A stretch of DNA of 64,000 nucleotides from Streptomyces lasiicapitis. GTDB lineage: Bacteria; Actinomycetota; Actinomycetes; Streptomycetales; Streptomycetaceae. Location: assembly GCF_014646335.1 (NCBI RefSeq), contig NZ_BMNG01000012.1, positions 60,906 to 124,905 on the forward strand, in the 5' to 3' direction. A program made the position numbers and the translations under genes. Shown piece after piece: positions 51,620-59,959 of the stretch (its first letter is position 1; each line of letters starts with the position of its first letter). The notes beneath the pieces were generated by a model that did no database searches, was not told the origin of the DNA, and saw only the letters and a list, made by a program, of their open reading frames with translations.

Positions 51620-52027
51620 TCATCTCAGCACCGCCCTGAACGACGCGTAATGGTCGTCCGTGTAGTACGTCTCTCCCTCGCGGCCGGTCACGATGCGCCG
51701 GGCCCCGCGGTCGCGCTCTCCTGGCGTGCGGACGGTGTACTCGCGGTAGTAGCCGCGGGCCTCGCGCGGCAGCTCGCCCTCGAAGTTGCCGAAGACGCTG
51801 CCGTCCTTGCCGTACGGGAAGGGCCCGCCCTTGTCGATGAGGCGCAGCGTCCGCCGTGCCTCGGCGGGCAGCCGGGCGGCCTCGACGGTGTCCATGCCGC
51901 GGGCCCACGCGGGCGTAGACGCCGTGTCGCCCGTGGCGCTCTGCCGTTCCGTGCCGCAGCCGGTCACCAGGACGACGAGACAGAGGAGGAGCGCGCTCAG
52001 CGGACGGCCCAGGGACCGGAGGATCAT
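51620..52027 (-). CDS. Guanyl-specific ribonuclease, predicted lipoprotein
   Basis: 135 residues. Hydrophobic signal (LSALLLCLVVLVTGCG) with a lipobox-like VTGC, Cys about 24, so the enzyme should be anchored on the outer face of the membrane. The RNase Sa/barnase-type domain is GGPFPYGKDGSVFGNFEGELPREARGYYREYTVRTPG (catalytic Glu), GARRIVTG (Arg) and TYYTDDHYASFRAVL (His). It cleaves RNA 3' to guanine. ATG at 52027 with GGAGG nearby. Operon with barstar. Confidence 0.85.
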   Translation of the reverse strand: MILRSLGRPLSALLLCLVVLVTGCGTERQSATGDTASTPAWARGMDTVEAARLPAEARRTLRLIDKGGPFPYGKDGSVFGNFEGELPREARGYYREYTVRTPGERDRGARRIVTGREGETYYTDDHYASFRAVLR

Positions 52028-52171
52028 GCGCCCGATGCTGTCAGCTTCCGCGCACCGGCGCGCGCCGGCGTCCGCACCGACGTCCACGCGCCGGTCACCA
52101 CCCCCACGGTGAGCAGCCCCACCGCCCAAGGCCCCCCAGCACCCCCGTGCCCCCTGCCCTCGCCCCGAGCC

Positions 52172-53200
52172 CTACTCTCCGTCCGGGTCCGCCCGGTCCA
52201 GCGCGGGCCGCGGCGCAGACCCGGCGACCAGGAGCTGGTCCGCCGCGGCCGTGTCCGTGACCAGGCTCGTGACCAGGCCGGACCGCAGCACCGCGTCGAT
52301 CGCGGCGGCCTTGCGCTGGCCCCCGGCGATGGCGACGACCTCGGGGATGCGGCGGAGCCGGTCCGCCTCGACGGTGATGCACCGCTCGCCCAGGTCCCGC
52401 CCGACCCGGCGGCCCTCCGCGTCGAAGAGGTGCGCCGACATCTCCGCGGCGACGCCGAGCGAGGCGTAGTGCGCGCGCTCCTCGTCGGTGAGCATGTCGT
52501 GGACCGTGGAGATGCCCGGCTCCCAGGAGCCGATGGACACGGCGGCGACGGTGACCTTGTCGAAGTACTCGAAGGCCCGCGCGATGCCGGTCTGGTGGCG
52601 CAGCGCGGTGGCGGTCGCCGCGTCCGGCAGGAGCATCGGCGCGTAGATCGGGTGGGCGTCGCCCCCGGAGACCTGCGCGGCCCGCCGGACTGCCTCGACC
52701 GAGCCGCGCTCAGCCGTCCCGGCGTCGTACACGCCCGTGAGCTGCACGACCGTGCACGGCGGCAGCACATCGAGCGCGGCCGCCATGTGGATGGTGGAGC
52801 GCCCCCAGGCGAGGCCGAGCACATCGCCCTCGTTGACCAGCTCGCCGAGGAGCCCGGCCGCGACCTCTCCGAGGTTCTCCGGGTCGGGCGAATCCTCGAT
52901 GTCCTCCGTGGCCGCCGGGGACTCCACGACGACGGCGTGCCGCAGGCCGTAGCGGGCGCGCAGCGCGTCGGAGCGCTCGGCGTCCAGTTCCGCGGGCACA
53001 CGGATCTCGATTCGTACAAGGTCACGTTCAAGAGCGGTCTCCAGGACCCGCGCCACCTTGAAGCGGCTGACGCCGAACTCCTCGGCAATCTGGATCTTGG
53101 ACTTGCCCTCGAGGTAGAAGCGGCGGGCCATGGCCGCCGCCTGCACCAGCTCCGCGGGGCCCATCCGCATGGCTGACCGACCCGCCGACATGGCCGACAC
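52172..53200 (-). CDS. SorC/DeoR-type sugar-binding transcriptional regulator
   Basis: 342 residues. N-terminal HTH (ARRFYLEGKSKIQIAEEFGVSRFKVARVLETAL, about 17-50). C-terminal SorC sugar-binding domain (LGLAWGRSTIHMAAALDVL; VAAVSIGSWEPGISTVHDMLTDEE; RIPEVVAIAGGQRKAAAIDAVLRSGLVTSLVTD). Binds DNA as a tetramer and is released by a sugar phosphate. The GTG at 53200 has GAGGAG 6 nt upstream; ATGs at 53191 and 53254 are alternatives. Being downstream of rpe, a pentose phosphate effector is plausible but unproven. Confidence 0.85.
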   Translation of the reverse strand: MSAMSAGRSAMRMGPAELVQAAAMARRFYLEGKSKIQIAEEFGVSRFKVARVLETALERDLVRIEIRVPAELDAERSDALRARYGLRHAVVVESPAATEDIEDSPDPENLGEVAAGLLGELVNEGDVLGLAWGRSTIHMAAALDVLPPCTVVQLTGVYDAGTAERGSVEAVRRAAQVSGGDAHPIYAPMLLPDAATATALRHQTGIARAFEYFDKVTVAAVSIGSWEPGISTVHDMLTDEERAHYASLGVAAEMSAHLFDAEGRRVGRDLGERCITVEADRLRRIPEVVAIAGGQRKAAAIDAVLRSGLVTSLVTDTAAADQLLVAGSAPRPALDRADPDGE

Positions 53201-53357
53201 GGCGCTCTCCTCACTGCTGTTCACAACATTCGTACACCTGGATTCGCTGTTCATCCTTGCAGATCCGGCGTACCTGATCAGCCCTGATGGGCCGCGTTCA
53301 CGTTCCCGTGGCCAAGCCGTCGGCCGCGCGGCGGCTTTGTCGTGCCCGTTGTACGGC

Positions 53358-54044
53358 TCAGTGGCGGCACGCCCACCCGGCGGACGCCGTGGCCGACTCG
53401 GCCTGAGTGCGCAGTGCACGTACCGCCTCCGCCGGGTCGTCCGCCCCGTACACCGCCGATCCGGCGACGAAGACGTCGGCGCCGGCCTCGGCGCAGCGCT
53501 CGATGGTGGAGGGCGAGACCCCGCCGTCGATCTGGAGCCAGACCTCGAGACCGTGCTTGCTGATGAGCTCACGGGTGCGGCGGATCTTGGGAAGCATGAT
53601 GTCGAGGAAGGACTGGCCGCCGAAGCCGGGCTCGACGGTCATGATCAGGAGCATGTCCAGCTCGGGCAGCAGGTCCTCGTACGGCTCGATGGGCGTGGCC
53701 GGTTTCAGGGCCATGGAGGCGCGGGCGCCCTTCGCGCGGATCTCGCGCGCGAGCCGCACGGGCGCCGCGGCCGCCTCGACGTGGAACGTGACCGAACCCG
53801 CGCCCGCTTCGACGTACTGCGGGGCCCAGCGATCGGGGTCCTCAATCATCAGATGGCAGTCCAGGGGCGTGTCCGTCGCCCGTGCCAGAGACTCTACGAC
53901 CGGCACCCCCAGGGTGAGGTTCGGTACGAAGTGGTTGTCCATGACGTCGACATGGAGCCAATCTGCGCCCTGAACGGCCCGCGCCTCGTCAGCGAGGCGG
54001 GCGAAGTCGGCGGAGAGGATGCTGGGGTTGATCTGCGCGGCCAT
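53358..54044 (-). CDS. rpe: Ribulose-phosphate 3-epimerase
   Basis: 228 residues, a TIM barrel. Metal ligands and signatures: INPSILSADFARL, LHVDVMDNHFVPNLT, CHLMIEDPDRW, VEPGFGGQSFLDIMLPKI and QIDGGVSPSTIERCAEAGADVFVAGSAVYG. Interconverts ribulose 5-phosphate and xylulose 5-phosphate in the pentose phosphate pathway. ATG at 54044. Divergent from the MMPL gene. Confidence 0.97.
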   Translation of the reverse strand: MAAQINPSILSADFARLADEARAVQGADWLHVDVMDNHFVPNLTLGVPVVESLARATDTPLDCHLMIEDPDRWAPQYVEAGAGSVTFHVEAAAAPVRLAREIRAKGARASMALKPATPIEPYEDLLPELDMLLIMTVEPGFGGQSFLDIMLPKIRRTRELISKHGLEVWLQIDGGVSPSTIERCAEAGADVFVAGSAVYGADDPAEAVRALRTQAESATASAGWACRH

Positions 54045-54202
54045 GCCCCAAGCCTGCCATGCCCGGCGGTGGTTGCCCGCCGCGGTCCCGCCAAGGTCAC
54101 GAAGGGGCGCGTACGGGGTGTGAAAGCGACCTCCCCCGGCCCGCGCACCGCGTGCCATGCTGTCCGTCCACCGGCAGCGCGTGGGGCGGCAGGGGGACAG
54201 CC

Positions 54203-56413
54203 ATGCCCAGTACTCCCAGAGTTCGGTCTGGTACTCGCTCGGACGGGAACGCGAACGGGAAGGGCCCTGCACGCCAGGGAGTGGCCTGGCTGGTCTGCGG
54301 GCCACGCACGAAGTGGCTGGTGCTCCTGTTCTGGCTGGTGGCCCTGGTCGTGGCCGCGCCGCTCGCGTCGAAGCTCGCGGACCAGCAGGACAACACCGCC
54401 TCGTCCTGGGTGCCGCGGTCCGCGGAGTCCACCCGGGTCCTGAACACCTCCGACGGGTTCCGGCCCGAGACCATGCCGATGGTGATCCTGTTCGCCCGCG
54501 AGGACGGCCCGCTCACCGACAAGGACCGGGCGCGGATCGCGGACGGCGTCAGCGAGATCAAGCAGTTGCGTTCGCACTTCATCCGCGGCGACGAGACGCG
54601 CGGCCCGGCCTTCGACAAGTCCGGCGCCAACGCGCGGGCGGCGCAGGTGTATGTGCCGCTCACGATGGACAACGACCTCTGGAACGACCTGCCGGACGCC
54701 GTCGACGACGTCAAGGACAAGGTGGGCGAGGGCAGTGACGGCCTGGAGGTGTACGTCACCGGGCCCGCGGGCGTCTCGGCCGACCTCTCCGAGGCGTTCG
54801 CCGAGATCGACTCGACGCTGCTGCTCACGGCGGGCGCGGTCGTCGTGGTGGCCCTGCTGATCACGTACCGCAGCCCTGTCCTGCTCTTCATCCCCCTGAT
54901 CTCCGCGTTCGTGTCGCTGTACGGCGCGCAGGCGCTGATCTATCTGCTGGCCGAGCACGCGGGCCTGACCGTCAACGGCCAGAGCGCGGGCATCCTCACC
55001 GTCCTCGTCTTCGGCGCGGGCACGGACTACGCCCTGCTGCTCGTCGCCCGCTACCGGGAAGAGCTGCGCCGGCACGAGGACCGGCACGAGGCGATGGCGC
55101 TCGCCCTGCACCGCGCGGGGCCCGCCGTGCTCGCGTCCGGCGCGACCGTCGTCCTGAGCATGCTGGTGCTGCTCGCGTCCGAGATGAACTCCACGCGCGG
55201 GCTCGGCCCGGTCGCGGCGATCGGCGTGGCGGTCGCGGTGCTCGCGATGCTGTCGCTGTTCCCCGCACTGCTCGTGATCTTCGGGCGCTGGCTGTTCTGG
55301 CCGGTGGTCCCGCACCACGGCAGCGCCGACCCCGCCGAGCAGGGCGTGTGGGCGCGGATGGGCCGCCGGATCGCCGGGCGGCCGCGGAAGACCTGGATCG
55401 TCACCTCGCTGGCGCTCGCGGCCCTCGCCCTCGGCCTGCTCCAGTTGCGCGCGGCCGGGGTCAGCAACGAGGACTCCTTCATCAACAAACCGGACTCCGT
55501 GACGGGTCAGAAGGTCAAGGCCGACTACTTCCCCGCGGGCAGCGGCGACCCGATGGTCGTCATCGCGGACAAGGACCGGGCCGAGGACGTCAGCCGCGCC
55601 GTCCAGGGCACCCGGGGCGTGCAGGAGGGCAGCGTCGGCGTACCGCCGGGGACGAAGGCCGAACACGACGGCAAGGTGCTGTTCGAGGCGACCCTCACCG
55701 ATCCGGCCGACGGCAAGAAGGCCAAGGACACCGTGGAGCGGGTCCGTGACGCCGTGCACGACGTGCCGGGCGCGGACGCCCACGTCGGCGGCGGCACGGC
55801 GACGCTGCTCGACATGGACAAGGCGACCATCCGTGACGACAAGCTCATCATCCCGCTCGTCCTGCTGGTCGTGCTGCTCATCCTGGGCGCCCTGCTGCGC
55901 GCGGTCGTCGCCCCGCTGCTGCTGATCGGGACGGTCATCCTGTCGTTCTCGGCGGCCCTCGGCATCAGCGCGCTCGTGTTCCGCCACGTCTTCGACTTCC
56001 CCGGCGAATCCACGGACTTCCCGCTGTTCGTGTTCGTCTTCCTGGTGACGCTGGGCATCGACTACAACATCTTCCTGACGACCCGCATCCGCGAGGAGGC
56101 GGCCCGTCAGGGCACCCGCCCCGGTGTCCTGACGGGCCTCTCCGCGACCGGCGCCGTGATCACCTCGGCGGGCCTGGTCCTCGCGGGCACCTTCGCCGCC
56201 CTCAGCACGATCCCGATGGTCGCCTTCGTCGAGATCGGCTTCGCAGTCGCACTCGGCGTGCTCCTGGACACCTTCATCGTCCGCTCGGTCCTGGTCACGT
56301 CCCTGTTCCTGGACGTGGGCCCGAAGGTGTGGTGGCCGAGCAAGCTGGCGCACGAGACCGACGCTCGTACTTCAAGCCCGCCCGGCGATCGAGGACGAGC
56401 CGAGAAGCGGTGA
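54203..56413 (+). CDS. MMPL family RND transporter
   Basis: 736 residues. The RND plan is seen twice: TM1 (WLVLLFWLVALVVAAPLASKL), a large exported loop (65-225), a TM2-6 block (TLLLTAGAVVVVALLITYRSPVLLFIPLISAF; VFGAGTDYALLLVARYREELRR with the proton-relay GTDY motif), then TM7, a second loop (about 440-540) and TM8-12 (LGIDYNIFLTTRIREEAARQG, the second relay). Exports lipids or drugs using the proton gradient. ATG with GGGGGACAG upstream. The last 13 codons come from a dispersed repeat (56375-56399). Confidence 0.9.
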   Translation: MPSTPRVRSGTRSDGNANGKGPARQGVAWLVCGPRTKWLVLLFWLVALVVAAPLASKLADQQDNTASSWVPRSAESTRVLNTSDGFRPETMPMVILFAREDGPLTDKDRARIADGVSEIKQLRSHFIRGDETRGPAFDKSGANARAAQVYVPLTMDNDLWNDLPDAVDDVKDKVGEGSDGLEVYVTGPAGVSADLSEAFAEIDSTLLLTAGAVVVVALLITYRSPVLLFIPLISAFVSLYGAQALIYLLAEHAGLTVNGQSAGILTVLVFGAGTDYALLLVARYREELRRHEDRHEAMALALHRAGPAVLASGATVVLSMLVLLASEMNSTRGLGPVAAIGVAVAVLAMLSLFPALLVIFGRWLFWPVVPHHGSADPAEQGVWARMGRRIAGRPRKTWIVTSLALAALALGLLQLRAAGVSNEDSFINKPDSVTGQKVKADYFPAGSGDPMVVIADKDRAEDVSRAVQGTRGVQEGSVGVPPGTKAEHDGKVLFEATLTDPADGKKAKDTVERVRDAVHDVPGADAHVGGGTATLLDMDKATIRDDKLIIPLVLLVVLLILGALLRAVVAPLLLIGTVILSFSAALGISALVFRHVFDFPGESTDFPLFVFVFLVTLGIDYNIFLTTRIREEAARQGTRPGVLTGLSATGAVITSAGLVLAGTFAALSTIPMVAFVEIGFAVALGVLLDTFIVRSVLVTSLFLDVGPKVWWPSKLAHETDARTSSPPGDRGRAEKR
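56375..56399. repeat. Dispersed 25-bp repeat, copy 3, inside the MMPL 3' end
   Basis: A variant of the block at 13-37 (AGCCCGCCCGGCG...GAGGACGAG). It encodes the last residues of the MMPL protein (SPPGDRGRAEKR), showing that the element has been taken into the reading frame and has set a new stop. Confidence 0.7.
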
Positions 56414-56414
56414 C

Positions 56415-57881
56415 TCACCCCGTACGCCGGATGACCGCCAGATACATCGCGTCCGTACCGTGCACATGCGGCCACAGCTGCACATCGGGCCCGTCCCCGA
56501 GCGCCGGCACCCCGGGCATCAACGCGCGGGCGTCCACCAGCTCCGCGGCACCCCACTGCTTGAGCACGTCGTCGACGACGGCGCGGGTCTCGGCGAGGTG
56601 CGGGGAGCACGTGGCGTATCCGACGACGCCGCCGACCCGCACGGACTCCAACGCCGTGCGCAACAGCCCACGTTGCAGCGGGGCGAAGCCCTCCAGGTCC
56701 TCCGGCCGGCGCCGCCACCGCGCCTCCGGCCGCCGCCGCAGGGCGCCGAGTCCCGTGCACGGCACGTCCATCAGCACCCGGTCGAAGGTCCCGGGCTGCC
56801 ACGGCGGCCGGGTCCCGTCGGCGGCGACGACCTGGTAGGGGCCGGGGTTTCCCGCGAGGGCCTGGCTCACGAGGCGGGCCCGGTGCGGCTGCTTCTCGGC
56901 GGCGAGGAGCACGGCGCCGCGCTCGGCGGCGAGACCGGCGAGCATGGCGGCCTTGCCGCCGGGGCCCGCGCAGCCGTCGAGCCACTTCTCGTCGCGTCCT
57001 TCGAGCGGCGCGTTCGCGAGTGCGATCGCCACCAACTGGCTTCCCTCGTCCTGGACTCCGGCCCGCCCCTCGCGCACCGGCTCCAGTGATCCCGGTTCGC
57101 CGCCCTCGCTGAGCCGAACGGCGTACGGCGACCAGCGCCCCGGAAGCACCGAATCCGCGTCCAGCGAGTCGAGCAGCTCGTCGGCGGTGGACCGACCCGG
57201 CCGCGCCACCAGCGTGACCTCGGGCCGCTCGTTGTCGGCTTCGAGCAGGTCCTCGATCCCGGCGCGGCCGCCGCCGAGGGAGTCCCACAGCGCGGAGACG
57301 ACCCAGCGCGGATGCGAGTGCACGACCGCGAGATGGTCCTCGGGGTCCTCGTCGTAGGGCGGCGCGACCTTCTCCAGCCAGCCGTCGAGATCGTCCCGCG
57401 CCACCTTCCGCAGCACCGCGTTCACGAACTTGGCCCGCCCGTCGCCGAGCACGACCCGCGCCAGCTCCACGGACGCGGACACGGCGGCGTGCGACGGGAT
57501 GCGGGTGCCGAGCAGCTGGTGGACGCCCAGGTTCAGTACGTCGAGGACGGGCGGGTCGACCTCGCGCAGCGGCCGGTCGATGCAGGCGGCGACGATCGCG
57601 TCGTACGTCCCCTGCCTGCGCAGCGTCCCGTACACCAGCTCCGTCGCGAACGCCGCGTCCCGCGCGTCGAACTGCTCGGGGCCCTCCTTCTCGCGCGCCT
57701 TGCGCAGCAGCGGCGGCAGCACGAGGTTCGCGTACGCGTCGCGCTCGTCGACGGCCCGCAGCGCCTCGAAGGCGAGGAAGCGGACGGGGTCCTTCTGCGG
57801 GCGGCGGTAGGGCTTGCCGGACTTCCCCTGGGGTCCGGACTTGCCCTGGGTACGCGGTCGCCGGCTCGGCTGGTCGTTCAA
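56415..57881 (-). CDS. rsmB: 16S rRNA m5C967 methyltransferase
   Basis: 488 residues. After a basic N-terminal tail (RRPRTQGKSGPQGKSGKPYRRPQ), an NusB-like RNA-binding domain runs to about residue 165 (RFLAFEALRAVDERDAYANLVLPPLLRK; LDVLNLGVHQLLGTRIP). The SAM-dependent domain has WLDGCAGPGGKAAMLAGL, DVPCTGLGALRRRPEARWRR (motif IV, Cys) and YATCSPHLAETR (catalytic Cys, motif VI). TTG at 57881 has GCGGAG upstream, and no other start is closer to the family N-terminus. Stop directly next to the MMPL stop on the other strand. Confidence 0.92.
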   Translation of the reverse strand: MNDQPSRRPRTQGKSGPQGKSGKPYRRPQKDPVRFLAFEALRAVDERDAYANLVLPPLLRKAREKEGPEQFDARDAAFATELVYGTLRRQGTYDAIVAACIDRPLREVDPPVLDVLNLGVHQLLGTRIPSHAAVSASVELARVVLGDGRAKFVNAVLRKVARDDLDGWLEKVAPPYDEDPEDHLAVVHSHPRWVVSALWDSLGGGRAGIEDLLEADNERPEVTLVARPGRSTADELLDSLDADSVLPGRWSPYAVRLSEGGEPGSLEPVREGRAGVQDEGSQLVAIALANAPLEGRDEKWLDGCAGPGGKAAMLAGLAAERGAVLLAAEKQPHRARLVSQALAGNPGPYQVVAADGTRPPWQPGTFDRVLMDVPCTGLGALRRRPEARWRRRPEDLEGFAPLQRGLLRTALESVRVGGVVGYATCSPHLAETRAVVDDVLKQWGAAELVDARALMPGVPALGDGPDVQLWPHVHGTDAMYLAVIRRTG

Positions 57882-57936
57882 AGGTGCTCCGCTGCTGGTG
57901 ATGGGGCGAACCGAACCAGCGTACGTCGCCCGCGCG

Positions 57937-58869
57937 CTACGCGCCGAGCCGCTCCCCGGAGGTGATCCGCGCCCCGCGCGCCCAGTCGGCGGCGGCCATC
58001 GGCTTCTTGCCCTGCGCCTGCACCCATAGCAGTTCCACGGCGTACGAACCCGTGCCGACGTACAGGTTCTTCTTCCCGGCGGCGATCTCACCGGGCGCGA
58101 GGTCGGTGCGGTCCGGCACCGGCGTGGCCTGGATCAACTTCAGGCGCTCGCCGCGGAAGACGGTCCACGCGCCGGGCGCGGGCGTGCAGCCGCGGACCAC
58201 CCGGTCCACCCGCAGCGCGGGCGCCGACCAGTCGATGTGCGCGTTCTCGACGGTGATCTTCGGCGCGACGCTGACACCGTCGCCCGGCTGCGGCACGGCG
58301 CTCAGGGAGCCGTCCTCGATGCCGTCCATGGTCGCGGCCAGCAGCCCGGCCCCCGCGAACGCGAGCCGCGTCAGCAGGTCGCCGCTGGTGTCCGTGGACC
58401 GGACCTCCTCGGTGACCGTGCCGTACACCGGGCCGGAGTCCAGGCCCTCCTCGATCAGGAAGGTGGAGGCGCCGGTGATCTCGTCCCCCGCCATGATCGC
58501 GTGCTGCACGGGCGCGGCACCGCGCCAGGCGGGCAGCAGCGAGAAGTGCAGGTTCACCCAGCCACGGGCCGGGATCTCCAGGGCGGACTTCGGAAGCAGC
58601 GCGCCGTACGCCACCACCGGGCAGCAGTCCGGCGCGATCTCCCGCAGCCTCGCCTGGAACTCCGCGTCGCGCGGCTTGGCGGGCTTCAGCACCTCGATCC
58701 CGGCCTCCTCCGCACGCTGGGCCACCGGGCTCGCGACCAGCCTGCGGCCGCGGCCCGCGGGGGCGTCCGGGCGGGTCACGACGGCGGCCACCTCGTGCCT
58801 GCCGGAGGCGATCAGGGCGTCCAGGGCGGGGACGGCGACCTCGGGGGTGCCTGCGAAGACCAGCTTCAC
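57937..58869 (-). CDS. fmt: Methionyl-tRNA formyltransferase
   Basis: 310 residues. Formyltransferase domain: LVFAGTPEVAVPALDALI, the 10-formyl-THF site VNLHFSLLPAWRGAAPVQHAIMAGDEITGAS with SLLPxxRG, and GLDSGPVYG. C-terminal OB-like tRNA-binding domain from about 205 (CTPAPGAWTVFRGERLKL). Formylates initiator Met-tRNA. GTG start, 55 bp upstream of rsmB in the usual fmt-rsmB order. Confidence 0.96.
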   Translation of the reverse strand: MKLVFAGTPEVAVPALDALIASGRHEVAAVVTRPDAPAGRGRRLVASPVAQRAEEAGIEVLKPAKPRDAEFQARLREIAPDCCPVVAYGALLPKSALEIPARGWVNLHFSLLPAWRGAAPVQHAIMAGDEITGASTFLIEEGLDSGPVYGTVTEEVRSTDTSGDLLTRLAFAGAGLLAATMDGIEDGSLSAVPQPGDGVSVAPKITVENAHIDWSAPALRVDRVVRGCTPAPGAWTVFRGERLKLIQATPVPDRTDLAPGEIAAGKKNLYVGTGSYAVELLWVQAQGKKPMAAADWARGARITSGERLGA

Positions 58870-59231
58870 TGGGTAGTACTCCGGTTCTCTGGCGGACGGC
58901 GACGCACCAGTCTATGGGCCCCGCCCCGAGGATTCCCCGGAGGTTTCCCGGGGGCGTACGCATGGCTGTGCGCCCTGCGCATATGCGCATACGCCCCTGG
59001 ACCGTGACCCCTCACGACGTAGCGCGTTGGTCAAGAAAAAGTTGACCACAACGGGCCGCACACGCGGCCCGCTCCTCATTGCACAGGACCGCCCACCCCC
59101 ACACCGCGACACCCCCACTCCCCGGTCCCCGTTTCCTCCCGGTCCCCGTCCCCCGTCCCCCTCCCCCGTCCACTCATCCCATCCGATCCCTCAACACCCG
59201 ATCCCTCAACGCCGGTTCGAGAGGCTTGTTC
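58870..59231. other. 362-bp divergent gap with C-rich low complexity
   Basis: Holds the promoters of fmt and of the HTH gene, neither assigned. 59090-59175 is a C/T-rich tract with irregular CCCCGTCCCC runs. No gene was found. Confidence 0.4.
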
Positions 59232-59777
59232 ATGGCCGACCACGCAACCCACGACGCCCAGGCACGGGCCAGCCTGCACCTGCTGGTGCGGGACATCGAG
59301 CGGGTCCGCCGGCAGGTGGACGCACTGCGCACCCTCACCGCCCAGCTCGGCAACGTCTACCGCCCGCGCCGCTCCAGCCCCTCCGCGGGCTTCGTCGTGT
59401 ACGGACGCGCTCCCGCTCCGACCGTCCGCCTGGCCCAGGAACTGCGGGACAGCGTCGAGACCCTGGTGACCGCGGCAGTCGACTTCGACCGCTCACTCGG
59501 CTTCTCGTGGGACGCGGTGGGCTCCGCGCTCGGCGTCACCAAGCAGGCCGTGCACCGCCGCTACGGCGCCCGCCGCGCCACCACGGCCCAGACCACCGCC
59601 GAACCCGAGCGCGTGGCCGAGCCGACCCCCGCCGCCGCCACCCGCACGGTCCCCGTGGGCGCCCCCCTGCCGTCCGTCCCCGCGGCCCGCGCCATGCCGA
59701 CCCAGCCGACAGCGGGCAGCACCGGCCTCCGCGAGGACATGCGGCCCGGCGCCTTCCCCGGCCCGCGCAACGGCTGA
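59232..59777 (+). CDS. Putative HTH DNA-binding protein
   Basis: 181 residues. A helical N-terminal half (HLLVRDIERVRRQVDALRTLTAQLGNVY) and a likely helix-turn-helix at about 93-115 (FSWDAVGSALGVTKQAVHRRYG), resembling sigma-70 region 4 or homeodomain-like HTHs. The C-terminal 65 residues are Pro/Ala/Thr-rich and probably disordered. ATG with GAGAGG 7 nt upstream. Conserved in Streptomyces as a hypothetical protein, so far as I recall. The target is unknown. Confidence 0.7.
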   Translation: MADHATHDAQARASLHLLVRDIERVRRQVDALRTLTAQLGNVYRPRRSSPSAGFVVYGRAPAPTVRLAQELRDSVETLVTAAVDFDRSLGFSWDAVGSALGVTKQAVHRRYGARRATTAQTTAEPERVAEPTPAAATRTVPVGAPLPSVPAARAMPTQPTAGSTGLREDMRPGAFPGPRNG

Positions 59778-59783
59778 CCCCCA

Positions 59784-59830
59784 GCGGCTGCCGCCTGCCC
59801 CTTGCCTCCCAACGGGCAGGGGGCAGCCGC
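59784..59830. terminator. Bidirectional terminator
   Basis: A 17-bp arm (59784-59800, GCGGCTGCCGCCTGCCC) pairs with 59814-59830 with one mismatch and a 13-nt loop, 7 bp past the HTH gene stop. It serves that gene and possibly priA. Confidence 0.9.
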
Positions 59831-59959
59831 ATGTTCGGGCACCAGACGAAGGCGTACGACTCCCGTGAATACGTACGCCTGAATACGTACGCGGCCATGG
59901 ATTCGTACGCCGCCACGCACCGCGGAACACAAGCTCACGCGGCGCCGCGGAACGCGATC

